Origin: Clitopilus passeckerianus
Taxonomy: Eukaryota; Basidiomycota; Agaricomycetes; Agaricales; Entolomataceae
Direction of reading: 5' to 3'
DNA length: 64,000 nt
Assembly (NCBI GenBank): GCA_944990035.1
Contig: CALYLX010000126.1
Location: 1,984,001-2,048,000, forward strand
Shown here: positions 36,774-48,600 of the stretch, one piece after another
Layout of the letters: every line of letters begins with the position of its first letter
Position numbering within the stretch: position 1 is the stretch's first letter
Translations under genes and position numbers: made by a program
Notes under the pieces: model-generated
Seen by the model: only the letters and a program-made list of their open reading frames with translations
Databases searched by the model: none
Told to the model about the DNA's origin: nothing

Positions 36774-38792
36774 ATGTCGTCCATGGTAGCCCAATATCTC
36801 GTCACTGACGACCTTACCATTCTACTGGGGCTCATCGCGGCCACTGTGTTCTTATTGAACAATCTCTACAAGCCGCAACCCTTAGTCCACCCAATTCTCC
36901 TAGGGAGGCAGAGCGACGTTGGAAGGGTTCGAAATCCTGGTGAAAGCGCGGTATACAGAAATTACAGCACAGGACTACTAGGAAGGGTACGTCACCCTGT
37001 CGAATAACTTCCGCGCTCGTCTGGATCTCACGAAAATTCCCACTCATAGTTCCCGCTGAGGCCTGGAAAAGACGTCTACATCCTTGCAGACTTTATCAAG
37101 ACTGAATTCGAGGCTGCACGAACCCTCTGGTCCACCAGGGTAAGCTCATATTTCGTCAACGACCTTGTTAGGCGTGACAAGCTAATTCGGCGCTTGACAG
37201 ATTACCAATCATTCCTTGCAAGATCGTGTCGCTGCCTTCGGTACCGGCCTCATTAGACTGGCAGGAATAAAGCCAAAGGAATCTCACTTGTTGTTGTTAC
37301 TCAATGACAGCATTGGTGGGGCCCGTTTACCCAATACACTTGAAACAGTACTAATTTTCGCTTAGAATTCATCATTAGCGACCTTGCCTTAGCTTCGCAC
37401 TCTGTTGTATCCCATACTCTCTCGTCTGCGAAGCTTCTTTCATACGTCTTGGAATCCTACCCGCCATCTGCAATTATTACCCATGCAGACCTCCTACCTC
37501 ATCTCCTGGAATTAATCTACGATGCTGACAAAACTGGAAACCACACCATCATTGTTGTTGGGGAGCCCAGTCCTCGTGCCTTGGCGAGCGTTGCAAGCAA
37601 TATTAAGGTTTTGAACTTCGCTGACGTTGAGAGAGAGGGTGTCAAGACAGAGAAAATTCTTTCTCAAGCGCCTGGTGAGTGCCAGCATGTGGCAGAATCG
37701 GGCTTTAGCTTACATCTCCCAGGGCCGAACGATATTTTCACCGTATCTTTCTTCGAGACGGAATCCGGCCATATTCAGGGTGCTCAGCTTACTCACGAGA
37801 ACATTACGGCTGGTGTTGCTGCTACTCGTGCTCTGCTACCTCAAAGCCATGCCTTGTCTGCACTGGATACCGTTGTCTCTGCACACTCTATGAGCACCGC
37901 TTATGGCCGTTCCATCGCCTACTGTGCTCTCTATGAGGGTGCAAGTCTTGCTTCCCTCGCTAGCACAAAGGTTTATCAGGCCGACGAGAGTAAGTCTATA
38001 TTACTCCATCCCATCTACCTGTACTCACTTTTGACCAGAAGAGATTGCGATCGATCTCGCCGATGCGACCTCCTACAAGTCGTACCCAATCCCATCTCCC
38101 ACCGTTCTTTTCCTCAAGCCTCGTCATTTGACAAGCGTCGTGGAGTCAATTGCCAAGGAAGCCTCCAAATCGTGGATTTTGTACCCCTTCGCTCGTCGTC
38201 ATAAGATGGCTACTCTTGCAGAGGGGCATATCACCAAGGAGAGTTTGTGGGACAGACTCGTCTTCGACGGTGCTCGTTCCAAGGTTATGGGTGAAGGTGC
38301 CGCAACACTTCGCGGAGCTATCATTAGCGGGGGTAAGAAATTCAAATAGTATTCAATAGCTGAATCATTTCTAACATTTACCTAGGCCCTCTCGAGATAT
38401 CTGCTGTGACTCCTGCTCGTGTAAACCTTTCTGTTCCCCTCGTCAACAGTTATACCCACCCTCTCGTTCCTGGGCCAATCCTTGCATCCCATGCTCTCGA
38501 CGTACAGGAATTCCCCGAGACCTCCAACCAGTTGGCGCATGTTGGGCCTCCGAGCTGCAACACTGAAGTCAAACTGGTCGGCCTTGATGACAGGGCAGTT
38601 GAGGCAGGAGGTGATCCTAGCGGAACATTGTTGATTCGCGGCCCCTCAGTTGGAAAGCTTCTGGTCAATGACTCGGATTACGTCGCTATACCCTCTGAAG
38701 ATGAAAAGGAAGGATGGGTCACAACTGGTGTAAAGGCCAAGGTCCAGACTAATGGTGTTTTCCAAGTCCTGATGCCGCTATCAAAGGCTTGA
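36774..38792 (+). CDS. degenerate long-chain acyl-CoA synthetase-like protein, probable pseudoenzyme
   Basis: The start at 36774 gives MSSMVAQYLVTDD and a membrane helix (TILLGLIAATVFLLNNLY). VHPILLGRQSDVGRVRNPG and YRNYSTGLLGRFPLRP follow, the N-terminal signature of fungal long-chain acyl-CoA synthetases. The ANL fold can be followed to LRGAIISGG and HVGPPSCNTEVKLV. Key residues are gone. The P-loop (normally TSGTTGxPKG) reads ETESGHIQGAQLTHEN. The GYGLTET motif is replaced by NSYTHPLVPG. The GW-x-TGD motif reads EGWVTTGVKA. The C-terminal lid domain with its catalytic Lys is missing, since the protein stops about 25 residues later. It cannot be a normal ligase. It may bind acyl chains, act as a scaffold or regulate a true synthetase. 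Splice sites look normal, so it is expressed rather than dead. Confidence 0.85.
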
Positions 38793-39214
38793 ATGAATAT
38801 ATAAAATCAGGCTTTGCTGTACCATTGCTATGTAGACCCTAAATAACGATATTACCCCCTTACCACGAACATGACAGTTCATAAACGCTGTTTAACGCTA
38901 TTCAGGTAGCGTTCCAGGTACAGTACAGCGTCGGTGGCCCCCGGAGTTAACTTTCGATCATAGAAGGCAACGGAAGATGTGGCGATGCACAATAAACGAA
39001 GTCCGAGTAGGTCACGTGACCTACGCGTTACGCAAAAGCAATCAACAAACGGGAAATCCGGCACTGCCACCTTGTTACTGACATCACATGACGCTACGAT
39101 ACAAGAAGAACGGATCTCGAAACTTGGTCGCCTCGTTTAACTCCCCAGTATTTGTGTTTGTCACCCCCTTTGACTTTTTCTCAGCCTAACCCTAGCTTGA
39201 CTCTTCTTCAAGAA
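38793..39214. other. intergenic, promoter side of H1 copy 2
   Basis: About 420 bases between the synthetase-like stop and the H1 start, both on the plus strand. The last 80 bases are pyrimidine-rich, as usual upstream of strongly expressed fungal genes. No further gene. Confidence 0.5.
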
Positions 39215-40501
39215 ATGTCTGACGCTGCTTCCTCTCCTAAGCCTGAGGCTGTTGTTGATGCTCCTGCTGAGGCAACTACCAAGCCTGCTTCCAAGGCTAA
39301 GACTTCGACAAAGAAGGCTGCTGCTACCAAGAAAGCCGCCTCTAAGCCTGCCACCTATAAGTCTAAGGCCTCCACCAAGGGCAAGGCCATTGCTCCTGCG
39401 AAGACTTCCACCACTACCAAGGCTACTAAGGCTAAGGCATCTTCCCCTGCCGCTTCCCATCCTTCATGGAAAGACATCGTTAAGGTCAGAGTCGCCTGCG
39501 TCACCCTGTCCAAGTGTCACCCACTCACGTCATGACTAGGAATGTATCGCTGATCATAAGGATGAGGCCCGCACTGGTGTATCCCGTGCCACCATCAAGA
39601 AGGTTTGTCAATTTTTATATTTTGTCTTCAGTCCTCCCTGATCGGTACGGCTTGCAGTATGCCGAGACTAAATATGGTCTCGAATCCACTGCTGCGAACA
39701 CCTACCAACTGAACCGTGCTATCACCTCGGGCGCCGCCAGTGGCATGTTCGCACTCCCCAAGGGACCTTCTGGCAAGGTCAAGCTTGCGCCAAAGACCAA
39801 GACACCCAGCGGCGAATCCAAGGAGGTAAGTACTATATATATCCTATATTGGCATGACCGTCCCTTACCGATCCCACCTCCATTCAATAGAACTCCAAGC
39901 CCGCTTCCAAGGGGACATCGAAGGCTGCACCAAAGGCAGCTGCCACCACCAAGAAGGCTTCTACATCGAAGGCTGCAACTACTAAGGCTGCCCCTGCTTC
40001 CAAATCTACAACCACCAAGAAGACGACCGCTGCACCCAAGAAGACGCTCGCTGGTAAGGCCAAGGTAGCTGCAACAACAAAGAAGACCGCCGCTACTTCC
40101 AAACGGGGAACGGCCAAGAAGGTATGACTGTGGCGCTTTTATGCCCCTACGATATTTTTGCTTACTCGGTCGGCCCGTTTAGGCTATTACGGGTACCGCC
40201 TCTACAACAAAGGCAAAGGCCGCAGCAACAAAGAAGACTACCACTGCTAAGAAGGCTGCTACAACAAAGGCATCGCCCGCTAAAGCCTCGAGTACCAAGG
40301 TAAGTCATGGATGTGATTGATGAAAACGAAGTCCTTTGCTCATTTAGCTATTCTGGTGATATCAGGCTGCACCTAAACCCCGCTCAAAGACGACAACAAC
40401 AAAACCCGGGTCTCGAGCCAAAAAGGTGAGCTGATCATATCAATCTTTTGAAAATGATTCTCAATAGCTGATTGGGGTCCCTCTTTCAGGTTGCTGCGTG
40501 A
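39215..40501 (+). CDS. linker histone H1, copy 2
   Basis: Intact linker histone. The start at 39215 gives MSDAASSPKPEAVVDAPAEA. A Lys/Ala/Thr-rich N-tail leads to the globular domain SHPSWKDIVK/ECIADHKDEARTG/VSRATIKK, with KYGLESTAANTYQLNRAITS and GMFALPKGPSGKVKL. A long basic tail of (K)AATTKK-type units follows, broken by at least four introns. The last exon codes only VAA before the TGA at 40499-40501. Introns in the globular domain sit at the same codons as in copy 1, so both come from one ancestor. The tail binds linker DNA. Confidence 0.92.
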
Positions 40502-41452
40502 TTTTGCTGTTGCTTGGGGACTTTCTATCTTTATCTATCTACTTGGCTTCGTCTGTATACTGCTTGTACTCTTAGTGTTTCTTTGCTTATACTATCTTAT
40601 TCATGGGTTTACCTGTTACTATGCAATGCTATCTGAATTGTGTGGGTGAATGCCGCCACTTGGTTACAAAAGTTGGGCCGTTTGTGACGCCATTGAGAAC
40701 GTAATCGCTATAAAATGCGCATCACTAATCTTGCCGAAGGATTTTCCTACCAAAGCTATCTATTTATGGTAATCGAGGTCTCGTCATCAATGTCATTTCT
40801 TCTCTTCGGAAGCGGGATTGACGCAATGGCCAATGGGAAGTCAGCCCGCAGTTGCCGGTGCGCATGCTAATGGAATTGACACGATGCAAGTGCTATGCTG
40901 GTTACACGTGTCCAGGTAAGAGATTTGGAAAGGTGGAGAGGCGAATGCCGTTGCCAGTGCGCCTATGGGCCGAACCTCCATGGAGCGTGTTGGGAATGAT
41001 GAGAGGGGAGGCAGGGTTGGATTCAGAAAAGATGTCGAGTTGACGACACGTGTGGTGTCTCTGGAGATTTACTCCACTTGACCCTTTTCTCGCGCGATAA
41101 CGTTGGAAAGGGCGTCAATGGATGCCACACAGTTGTTGTGGATGACCCTACTGGTGATAGACGCCTCAGCTGCAATTGTTTCTTTGGGGTATCGTGAAAG
41201 AAAGCTGTAGATAGCATATTGATGGCGAGAAAAAGTGCCTAGATCTCGATCGGCGGTAAACTACGACCCTGACTAAATCTTCCAGATATGGTAAGAATGG
41301 GAGCCAAAACAAGGGGTGGTCGGGGTCCCAAAACGACCCTTTCCGGTGCATCGTTTCCTCTTGTCGTCTGTTCCCCTAATTTTCACTTTTCTTCTTTCAA
41401 CTATCACCATCTCCCCTCTCCTCGCTGGCCGACACAACGTTAGACTAGCTGT
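40502..41452. other. intergenic, promoter of the GDS1/APSES gene
   Basis: About 950 bases. The last 100 (about 41350-41430) are strongly C/T-rich, typical of a fungal promoter or 5' leader. Short open frames on both strands have no known domain. A plus-strand ATG at 41493 (MAQELERIL) stops at once, so the ATG at 41453 was chosen for the next gene. Confidence 0.5.
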
Positions 41453-44400
41453 ATGCACCAGAACTCGACGACTAACAACCAGCAGCACTATCATGGCACA
41501 AGAATTAGAAAGAATATTATAATAAAGCCTTCGGCTAGGCTTCGTGGCTCACCAGAACCTGAACCATCGAAACAGTCATTAATTACCGACTTGCCACCTT
41601 TTCCTGCCCCAGGCATCGTACTACACCCCGAAGATGCATCCTCGAAAGTACTTCTCGCAATAGGGCGCGCTTTCCTTTCAGTGGTGAGTAATGCTCTTTG
41701 CCGATAACTTTTTTGTGCTCGAGGAAAGGCACTAACATTCACGCATTCAATTAGGAAAACCGAGCGATGACCATCAAAGACCTTGCTGAGATGACTGGAA
41801 AATTCGGGCTCGTTTGTCAAAAGTGCGTTTCAGAGTTCATCTCGCCTAACACGGTCGCTTAACATAATTATCTTCGGCACAGCGTATCAGCGGCAAGTCA
41901 GGCGATCACAACGTACATCCGTTCACATATGCAACGATGTGAAGTTCAGCAAGACCAACCCCTTCTCTTGCGCCATGTTGTATCTGGTACCGTTTCAGAT
42001 GACGACCTCGTACCTGCGCTCCATTCACGCTCCGGCGGTGCTACATGCAATCCTGCCGACGAAAACCGCCTGACCAATTTTAGAAGAGGGACCACGGTTT
42101 GGTACCTGAGCCGAACGACGGGCGCACCATGCCCTTTCGCCAGAGCTGGGATACGGCTCTGTGATTACAGTGAAGATGGCAAGACGGGTGGCGGTGGGAG
42201 CACGTTGAAGGAAAAGAAGAAGCAGAAGGATAGAGAGCGGAAGGAGCAGTTATGTGGCCAGAAACGAAAACGCCCATTACGTGGTTGTGTGACAGCGAAT
42301 GCCCAGGACGATTCTGAATCTGGGGAGGAGGAGGAGGACCCAAGGCCTCCAAAGGTCAAACTCACACTACGACTTCGTCCGCTTGCCAGTCTTCAGCTAT
42401 CGTCATCATCAACAACACCTTCGGTGGAACCACGGACAGTCACAACCATCTCTAAAGATAGCATGGACTCATCTTCGTCGAAGATGAGTCTATGTCTGTC
42501 GATTCTTCCGATGACTCCTCATCTCAATTGGGTATCAGTGATGCACCAACCCAAGAATCCCAAAGGTGTCTACCTCCGTACCCAAGGCGGACAATATCGA
42601 TTCCATGTTATACGCCTTCTTCCGACGATAACCCATATCCTTGGTATGGACCTCCACCATCAAACTACGGCCTGTTCAAGCGATCTTCCTCCGTTACGTC
42701 CATGGGTTCTCCACCGCCGGATTCGGAGGATGATTCGGATGATTTCCATGTCTCAATGACAGGTGCTGGATCGTTGCAGGATGAGGCTGCATGGGACGCG
42801 GATCTGGATAGCGAGGGAGATGCAGAGACATGGGAGAGTCCTGGGCCAAGATCACCCTCGGCACCAGTACTCTTGCCAGAAGTGGCTGTTAAAGAGGAAC
42901 CGACCGACATACAGGGCATTCTAGAAGCATGGGACGGCTTCGATAGTAACTTCGCTGGGGCAAAGATGGTGGAAGCCATCGCCGCTCATGTTGTGGGGTA
43001 TGGGGTGGAGGCAGAATCGACGAGCAAAGTGAAGGTGGAAGAGATAGATGCGTGGAGTTGGGACACCAGCCTCCCGGAGCTTCAGCCAGGATGGGGTTTA
43101 CCATACGGCGGAGATCTGATGGCGCGTATAAAGCAGGAGGAGGAAGTCGACAAAGACGGTCTGTTCCCGCTTGAGTCAGAGCAACTCTTCAGAACGCCAT
43201 CGTCGCCAACTAGTTCTCACGTTCCATGCCTCTCTTACTCGGATGCCTCGAGTCCAGACACTTCCAGAGAGGAGGATGACTGGGTAAACCAATATGGCAC
43301 CATCCGACCACGAAGCAGGGGAACATCTTCTTTCCGAGCCTCGCACTCAAACAATCCATCGACAACCACGATCATACCTGCATCCAGCCAATCTCCACCG
43401 CCCCAGGAGTCGCTATATGCGCACCGCCCATCCATCTCCACCTCCCTGGCTTCCTTGATCCAATCTCTGAGCATGAATTCACCAACTACGGAAACACCTG
43501 CCCACTCCTCAGCTCCACTCTGCATCTCCCCATTGGAGACACGTTGCAAGGGACCTTCAGAGACCGTTATTGTACGGACATGCCTGCCATGCACACCGGC
43601 CATATGTGCCACCCAGGTCGAAGGTGCGATCGCTCATTTAGTCTATGTATCACATTAACTGACACGTTTTCTCCTTTATCAGGCATATCCGTCTATCAGA
43701 TGTCACTCGGATCACATACCCTCCTGCGCCGCATCGACACCGACTTTGTCAACTTATCCCCTATAGTTGCGCATTTCGGCACGCCATACCCCGTTTTGAG
43801 TACCATACCAAATTCAACAACGGTATCAAGAGGGTCTTCTGCAATAATCGGAACGTGGGTTCCGCTTTCTGCAGCGCAAGCTTACATTGGAGATCACGAG
43901 AAAGTCCTCCGGGGCAACCTCAAAAACTTCACGTCTGACACATTATCGGAGCTGTTCCCGACTGCCCTGAGGGAGTTCTACAAATCGAGTGCCTCTGAAA
44001 GGAGTCTTAACCAGTTTGGACCACCCTTCGGATCGATGGTGCAGGCCACGCAATTGTGTAGCCAACCAGACATTCAGGGTCTCATGGCCTTTAGCCAGGT
44101 TTCGGACAAGACCCCACCCCAAGCTCCTCACGGATTCACCTCCTTGCTGCACCTCTCATCGACGGCAATGGACGAAGAAGACAGACCTCTGAATGAGGCT
44201 GAACAAGCTATCTTCCACGCTCTGTGCGATATTCCCGATACCGAGGAAGTCCCTGTTTCTACCGAAGTTGCCGTAATGATGGTCGATGAGCCTCCCACAA
44301 CCATGACGGCGACGACCACATTTGCGGAAGTCATCCCAGAAGAGTCGCCATCACCAGAGCTTGCATATCCAACACCAGCTCCGGAAACTGCAGATGAAAA

Positions 44401-44509
44401 CAGACGGCCGGTGCGCAGATCGAAGAGAGTTGCAGAGGCAGCTATCGCTACACAGATGAAGCCACGCACCCGCTCCCAAAGAGGTCGCTCGCGTAACTCA
44501 TTGTCTTGA
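41453..44509 (+). CDS. transcription factor with GDS1 winged helix and APSES/KilA-N-like domain (frame break at 42480)
   Basis: The start at 41453 gives MHQNSTTNNQQHYHG. After splicing, the N-terminal part has the GDS1-type winged helix: VLLAIGRAFLSV/ENRAMTIKDLAE and VSAASQAITTYIRSHMQRC. An acidic/basic linker with KEKKKQKDRERKEQ leads to PPKVKLTLRLRP. A long Ser/Pro/Asp/Glu-rich middle follows. From 43683 comes an APSES/KilA-N-like DNA-binding region: GISVYQMSLGSHTLLRRIDT, then IIGTWVPLSAAQAY and LSELFPTALREFY. The C-terminus is basic (RRPVRRSKR, RTRSQRGRSR). Likely a nuclear regulator of development. The reading frame changes by one base near 42480, inside a perfect inverted repeat. One frame ends DSMDSSSS and the other picks up EDESMSVDSSDDSS, which reads naturally. 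No plausible intron bridges it. Confidence 0.82.
42466..42490. repeat. perfect 11-bp inverted repeat, 3-nt loop, at the frame break
   Basis: GACTCATCTTC (42466-42476), loop GTC, then GAAGATGAGTC (42480-42490), the exact reverse complement. It lies in the Ser/Asp-rich linker of the GDS1/APSES gene, where one reading frame must pass to another. Such hairpins are known to cause polymerase slippage, template switching and sequencing indels. Confidence 0.85.
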
Positions 44510-45656
44510 ATGACACATTTGTACGTACTGGGTTTCCTTCGCGTTGGTTCGAACTTGGGCTTTTCTTTTGTCTTTGCTTTTCCTATTGTTCTCTCCCCAC
44601 TTTGAAGTATACATGCCAACTTTTAGTTTTCTACGAGTATAGCCCAACCAATGATTTCGATTTTCGTTGTATCAATATGTTTCTGGGGTTATGATATTTG
44701 TCAAACGACCCGTCCTTTCATTTGAAGCACGCTGCTGGCGCATGCAGATGTTTTTCATAGATCGGCTGCGATGGCTTTCTTCCTTCTCTTCGACCATCCA
44801 AACCACCATACCCCTAATCATCAAAACTTCGGCCTTCTCCTGCAGATATAAAACTTTCGACTTCTAATACATTGTATTGATACTTTCGAACCCCGTGCCT
44901 TCTTACTCCGAGTACTTGCACTCCACTCACGTTTCGCAAGTTGTACTGTGTTTTGCTATACTTGTAGTTATATAGTGGAATCGTACGCCATTGTTAATTG
45001 ATATCTTATGTTGAGCTACGGAGTTGTCGGAATGAGATCCTTCTTGGATCAGTGATATACATTCCGTGCTGTTTTCCCGACGTCTGATGGCAGAAAACCT
45101 TTTCGTTTCGGAGGAAATTTTAGATGGCCACATGATGATTCTATGCAAACGGCAAACGTTGAGTAGGCACAAAGGCTTAAACGATAAAGACGTTCTATTG
45201 GCTGAGCACGTTCTTAATCTCACGGAGCACATGCGGTCTGGAGAGTCGATACATCCGAGAATCCGATGCGAAGGGGGGCGTGGGAAGATTAGAGCCAGCA
45301 GAGAATAAGGGAATCTTGTGGACCTCTGCCCCAACCTTCACCCCGTTCCTATTCCTTAGTATACACTCGGCGGCATATCTACCATACCAGTTGTGGACTA
45401 ATAACCCCTACGACCCGTTTGCTGGCTTGGGTTCTTAATCTCTTTCAAAACGTCTTGGAATTCAACGCCAGTCATTGGAAATTTTCTCGCCTTTTTCTAC
45501 TGGGAAATCGACAACGACGCGCTGCGCGAGCGAACGTTGTTATCGCATTGGCATCCATTTCAACGACGGCTCTAATAAAATCACAGGCGGCGGCACGGAA
45601 ATCCACATAACTTTTTTTCGTAATACCTAATCGTTCATCATTCAACCATCCCTATA
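44510..45656. other. intergenic, no gene seen
   Basis: About 1.15 kb between the GDS1/APSES gene and the PUF gene, both on the plus strand. A minus-strand frame 45334-44927 and a plus-strand frame 45066-45308 overlap each other and have no recognisable domain or start context. A long 5' leader of the PUF gene is possible. I see no repeat. Confidence 0.5.
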
Positions 45657-48600
45657 ATGTCATTATCGGCCACTGACAACAATGGCTCCTATTCTCGGGC
45701 TCCGCCTCCCGGCAAGACACCCCCACCGGCACCATCGGCTGCATACGCAAAGAGGTGTGTACGATCCCGAACATTGTCGTTGTTGACACTGATCGTCTTT
45801 CTCTACGTTAGAGCAAGGGAACTCCAAGCTGAAGGACTGGGAGGAGCCAGATATCGACCTCCTGCGCTGCGCGCCTTGGCCTCTGGAGGTTCCCCACCTA
45901 ATGACCAACCATCTGTTACGACTACCGCGGATAGTAATACTTTGCCCCCCACTAATTATCCTCCCGGATTTAGAAGGGCAAGGGCTGGGACCCTCCCTTC
46001 CAACATGCAACTCGCTACCCAACGCTTTGACAACAACATGACTAATTCCCAGGGACTCGGAGACCCCATAGTCGAAGCTGCTTCGCGCCTCCCTGCAGCT
46101 CCTACTCCCCCGTCTATGGCTGCTCCCAACAGGCCAGGCCTACGTCATGCCACTTCTGTAGCTTCTACGGCAGCATCCAGCGCCGCCACGGAACGAAACA
46201 GCCGCCTCAGATCCGGTTCGCTTACATTGCCTTCAGGTGGCCTTTCCAACAACGCGTTCGGTCCCTCTCTTTTCTCCTCGTCGTGGCTTCCATCCTCGAC
46301 CAATGGGAATGGGGCCGGGTATTCAGTTCTTGACGAGTTGCGATCAGTCACCTCAGCAGACTCAGGTGCCGATGATTTTGACGTTCGCACACTTGATTAC
46401 CTTGGTTTGGACGAGCATCGTCCTCCTGCTGCAACCATGTCGGAGCTACGCAATCAAGCGCAGGCAGTAATCGCCGGTAATCTTGCGAATCCATCCAGGA
46501 TGCGTGCCAGCACGGTTTCCAACCCATACATGAACAAACCGGTCTTGGGTGGCTCATTGCTGGGAACTCCGGCGGCTGAGGAAGATGAATACTTTAACGA
46601 ATACAACGACTCGCCTTATGCACGATCACGTCTCGATTCAACTTACGACAGCGTAGCATCGCCCGACTCTTACAACACCTCCTCGTATATCGCCAAGGCC
46701 TTCAACTCGACCGATAATATCACCACAGCACGCCCACGTGCTATCTCCGTTGGAACCTTGGATGACCATCTGCGTCCCTTACAGCAACGTAGGGCTGCCG
46801 CGGCAGATGCGCATGCCTACTTGAACGAATTGTCAGGTGGTGGTGGACTTGCATCTAATGTCAGCGGTCCGACAGCTGGAATTCTCAAGTCCCTCGCCTC
46901 CGCCAGGACTTCCTCTTCTCCGAGCGTGCATTTCCCTGGTTCCTCTGGCGCGGAGATCACGGGTCGTGGTGCCTCCGCCTACCTGATCGCACCTGGTAAT
47001 CAGCAGAGCCGCTCTCTGTCCCCCAAGTCAGAAGGACCTTCTTCGCAGACCCAGACTCCCACGCGCTCCTTGTGGATCGGCAATTTGGACAGTGCGGTCA
47101 CTAGCGAGCAGCTCATACACGTGTTTGCTCCTTATGGCGCCATCGAAAGCTTGAGGCTTTTGCCAGAGAAGGTTAGTTTACTTTGTTTAATCGCGGGATT
47201 CAGTGGACAATCGCTGATATCTGATTGCCTCGCAGGAATGTGGATTTGTCAACTTCGTTGATCAGGCTGATGCCATCCGCGCCAAAGATGATGTCCTCAA
47301 TAGGCTCGCAGGCAACATTGGCATGCCCAATGGACAAACTGTCAGAATTGGCTTCGGTAAGGCAGATAGTGCTCCCGTCGCTCCTGCCAAAGGTAGCCCC
47401 GCTAGCACTACGCCGACAGCACCTGGAGCTGCTGCCGGCAAAACCGCCGCCGCCTCCGCTGCTTTGGGACCCATGGATGCTCAGCTTCAGTCTACCCCGA
47501 CTCGAGCACTTTGGATTGGATCCATCCCATCCACTACGACACCCGCGACTATTTTGAGCGTGTTCAGCCCTTACGGACCTATTGAATCTGCCAGGGTTTT
47601 GACTCACAAGAATTGTGGATTTAGTAAGTCTCTCTACCTTTGAAGTCGTAGACAATACTGACCTCTTGATGTAGTCAATTTCGAGCGTCTTGATGATGCT
47701 GTTCGTGCTCGCAAGGCTCTTAACGGACGTGATGTCCTCGGTAGCGATGTTGGTGCCATCCGCATTGGATTCGCCAAAGTTCCTGTCAAGAACGGACAGG
47801 AAGGCGCTGCAGGCAGTGAGGAGACCAGCACCAACGTTATTGTCCAAGGCATTGGTGACATGAGCGTCGGGGCTACCATCCACGCATTGCGCTCAGTCAA
47901 AGGCGCTTCCACCGTTCCTGCTGATCAACAAGTTTTGGGCGGTGCTGTTGAGAATTACCGCTCTAATCTGTTGCTCAGCATGATTGGATCCGGGAACCAC
48001 AAGACAACTTATACTGCAGAGGGTCATGGAAAGCCACCTGGTTGGGCTCCGTCTGTAACTGAGCAACAGATGGTCATGAGGGAGCTTACTGCTGGAGCTA
48101 CGGATGCCGAGGCTGATATTCAAGCCCTTTCAGGTTCGTACCAACATTCTAAGATTTGAGGCTAAAGACCTAACATTCCTCTTGCAGAGTTCCGTCCTCC
48201 TACCATGTATTACACCATCCCCTTGGTTTCAGAGAGGCAGAACAACAGGCGCTGGGATGCGGCTAAGTTGCGTGAATTACGCAAGCGTTTGGACTCTGGA
48301 ACAATGTCCGTCGATGAGATCGACCAGGTCGCTGCTGATTTCCTTGATGGAGAGATCGTCGACCTCGCTTCCGACTGGCTGGGCAACACTGTTCGTCTTT
48401 CATGGTCTTGCCTTCCGATACGATACTTATTCTCGATTTTGATAGGTCGTCCAAAAGTTGTTTGAGAAATGCTCTCCTGGACCAAGGTTCATGATGCTCG
48501 AGCGTATTTCACCTCACCTTGCCATGATTGGCATCCATAAGAATGGAACTTGGGCTGCCCAGAAGATCATTGAATGCGTCACCAGCCAGGAGGAGGTCGC

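Noticed and set aside
36920..36940. tRNA B-box-like string GGTTCGAAATCC
   Set aside because: It lies inside the coding sequence of the synthetase-like gene, and no matching A box or cloverleaf was found.
42480..42759. Continuation of the first reading frame after the hairpin in the GDS1/APSES gene
   Set aside because: The residues after the break (KMSLCLSILPM...) lose the Ser/Asp composition, whereas the other frame continues it for over 1 kb.
44927..45334. Minus-strand frame of 135 codons
   Set aside because: No known domain and no suitable splice context. It overlaps a plus-strand frame, so it is probably chance.
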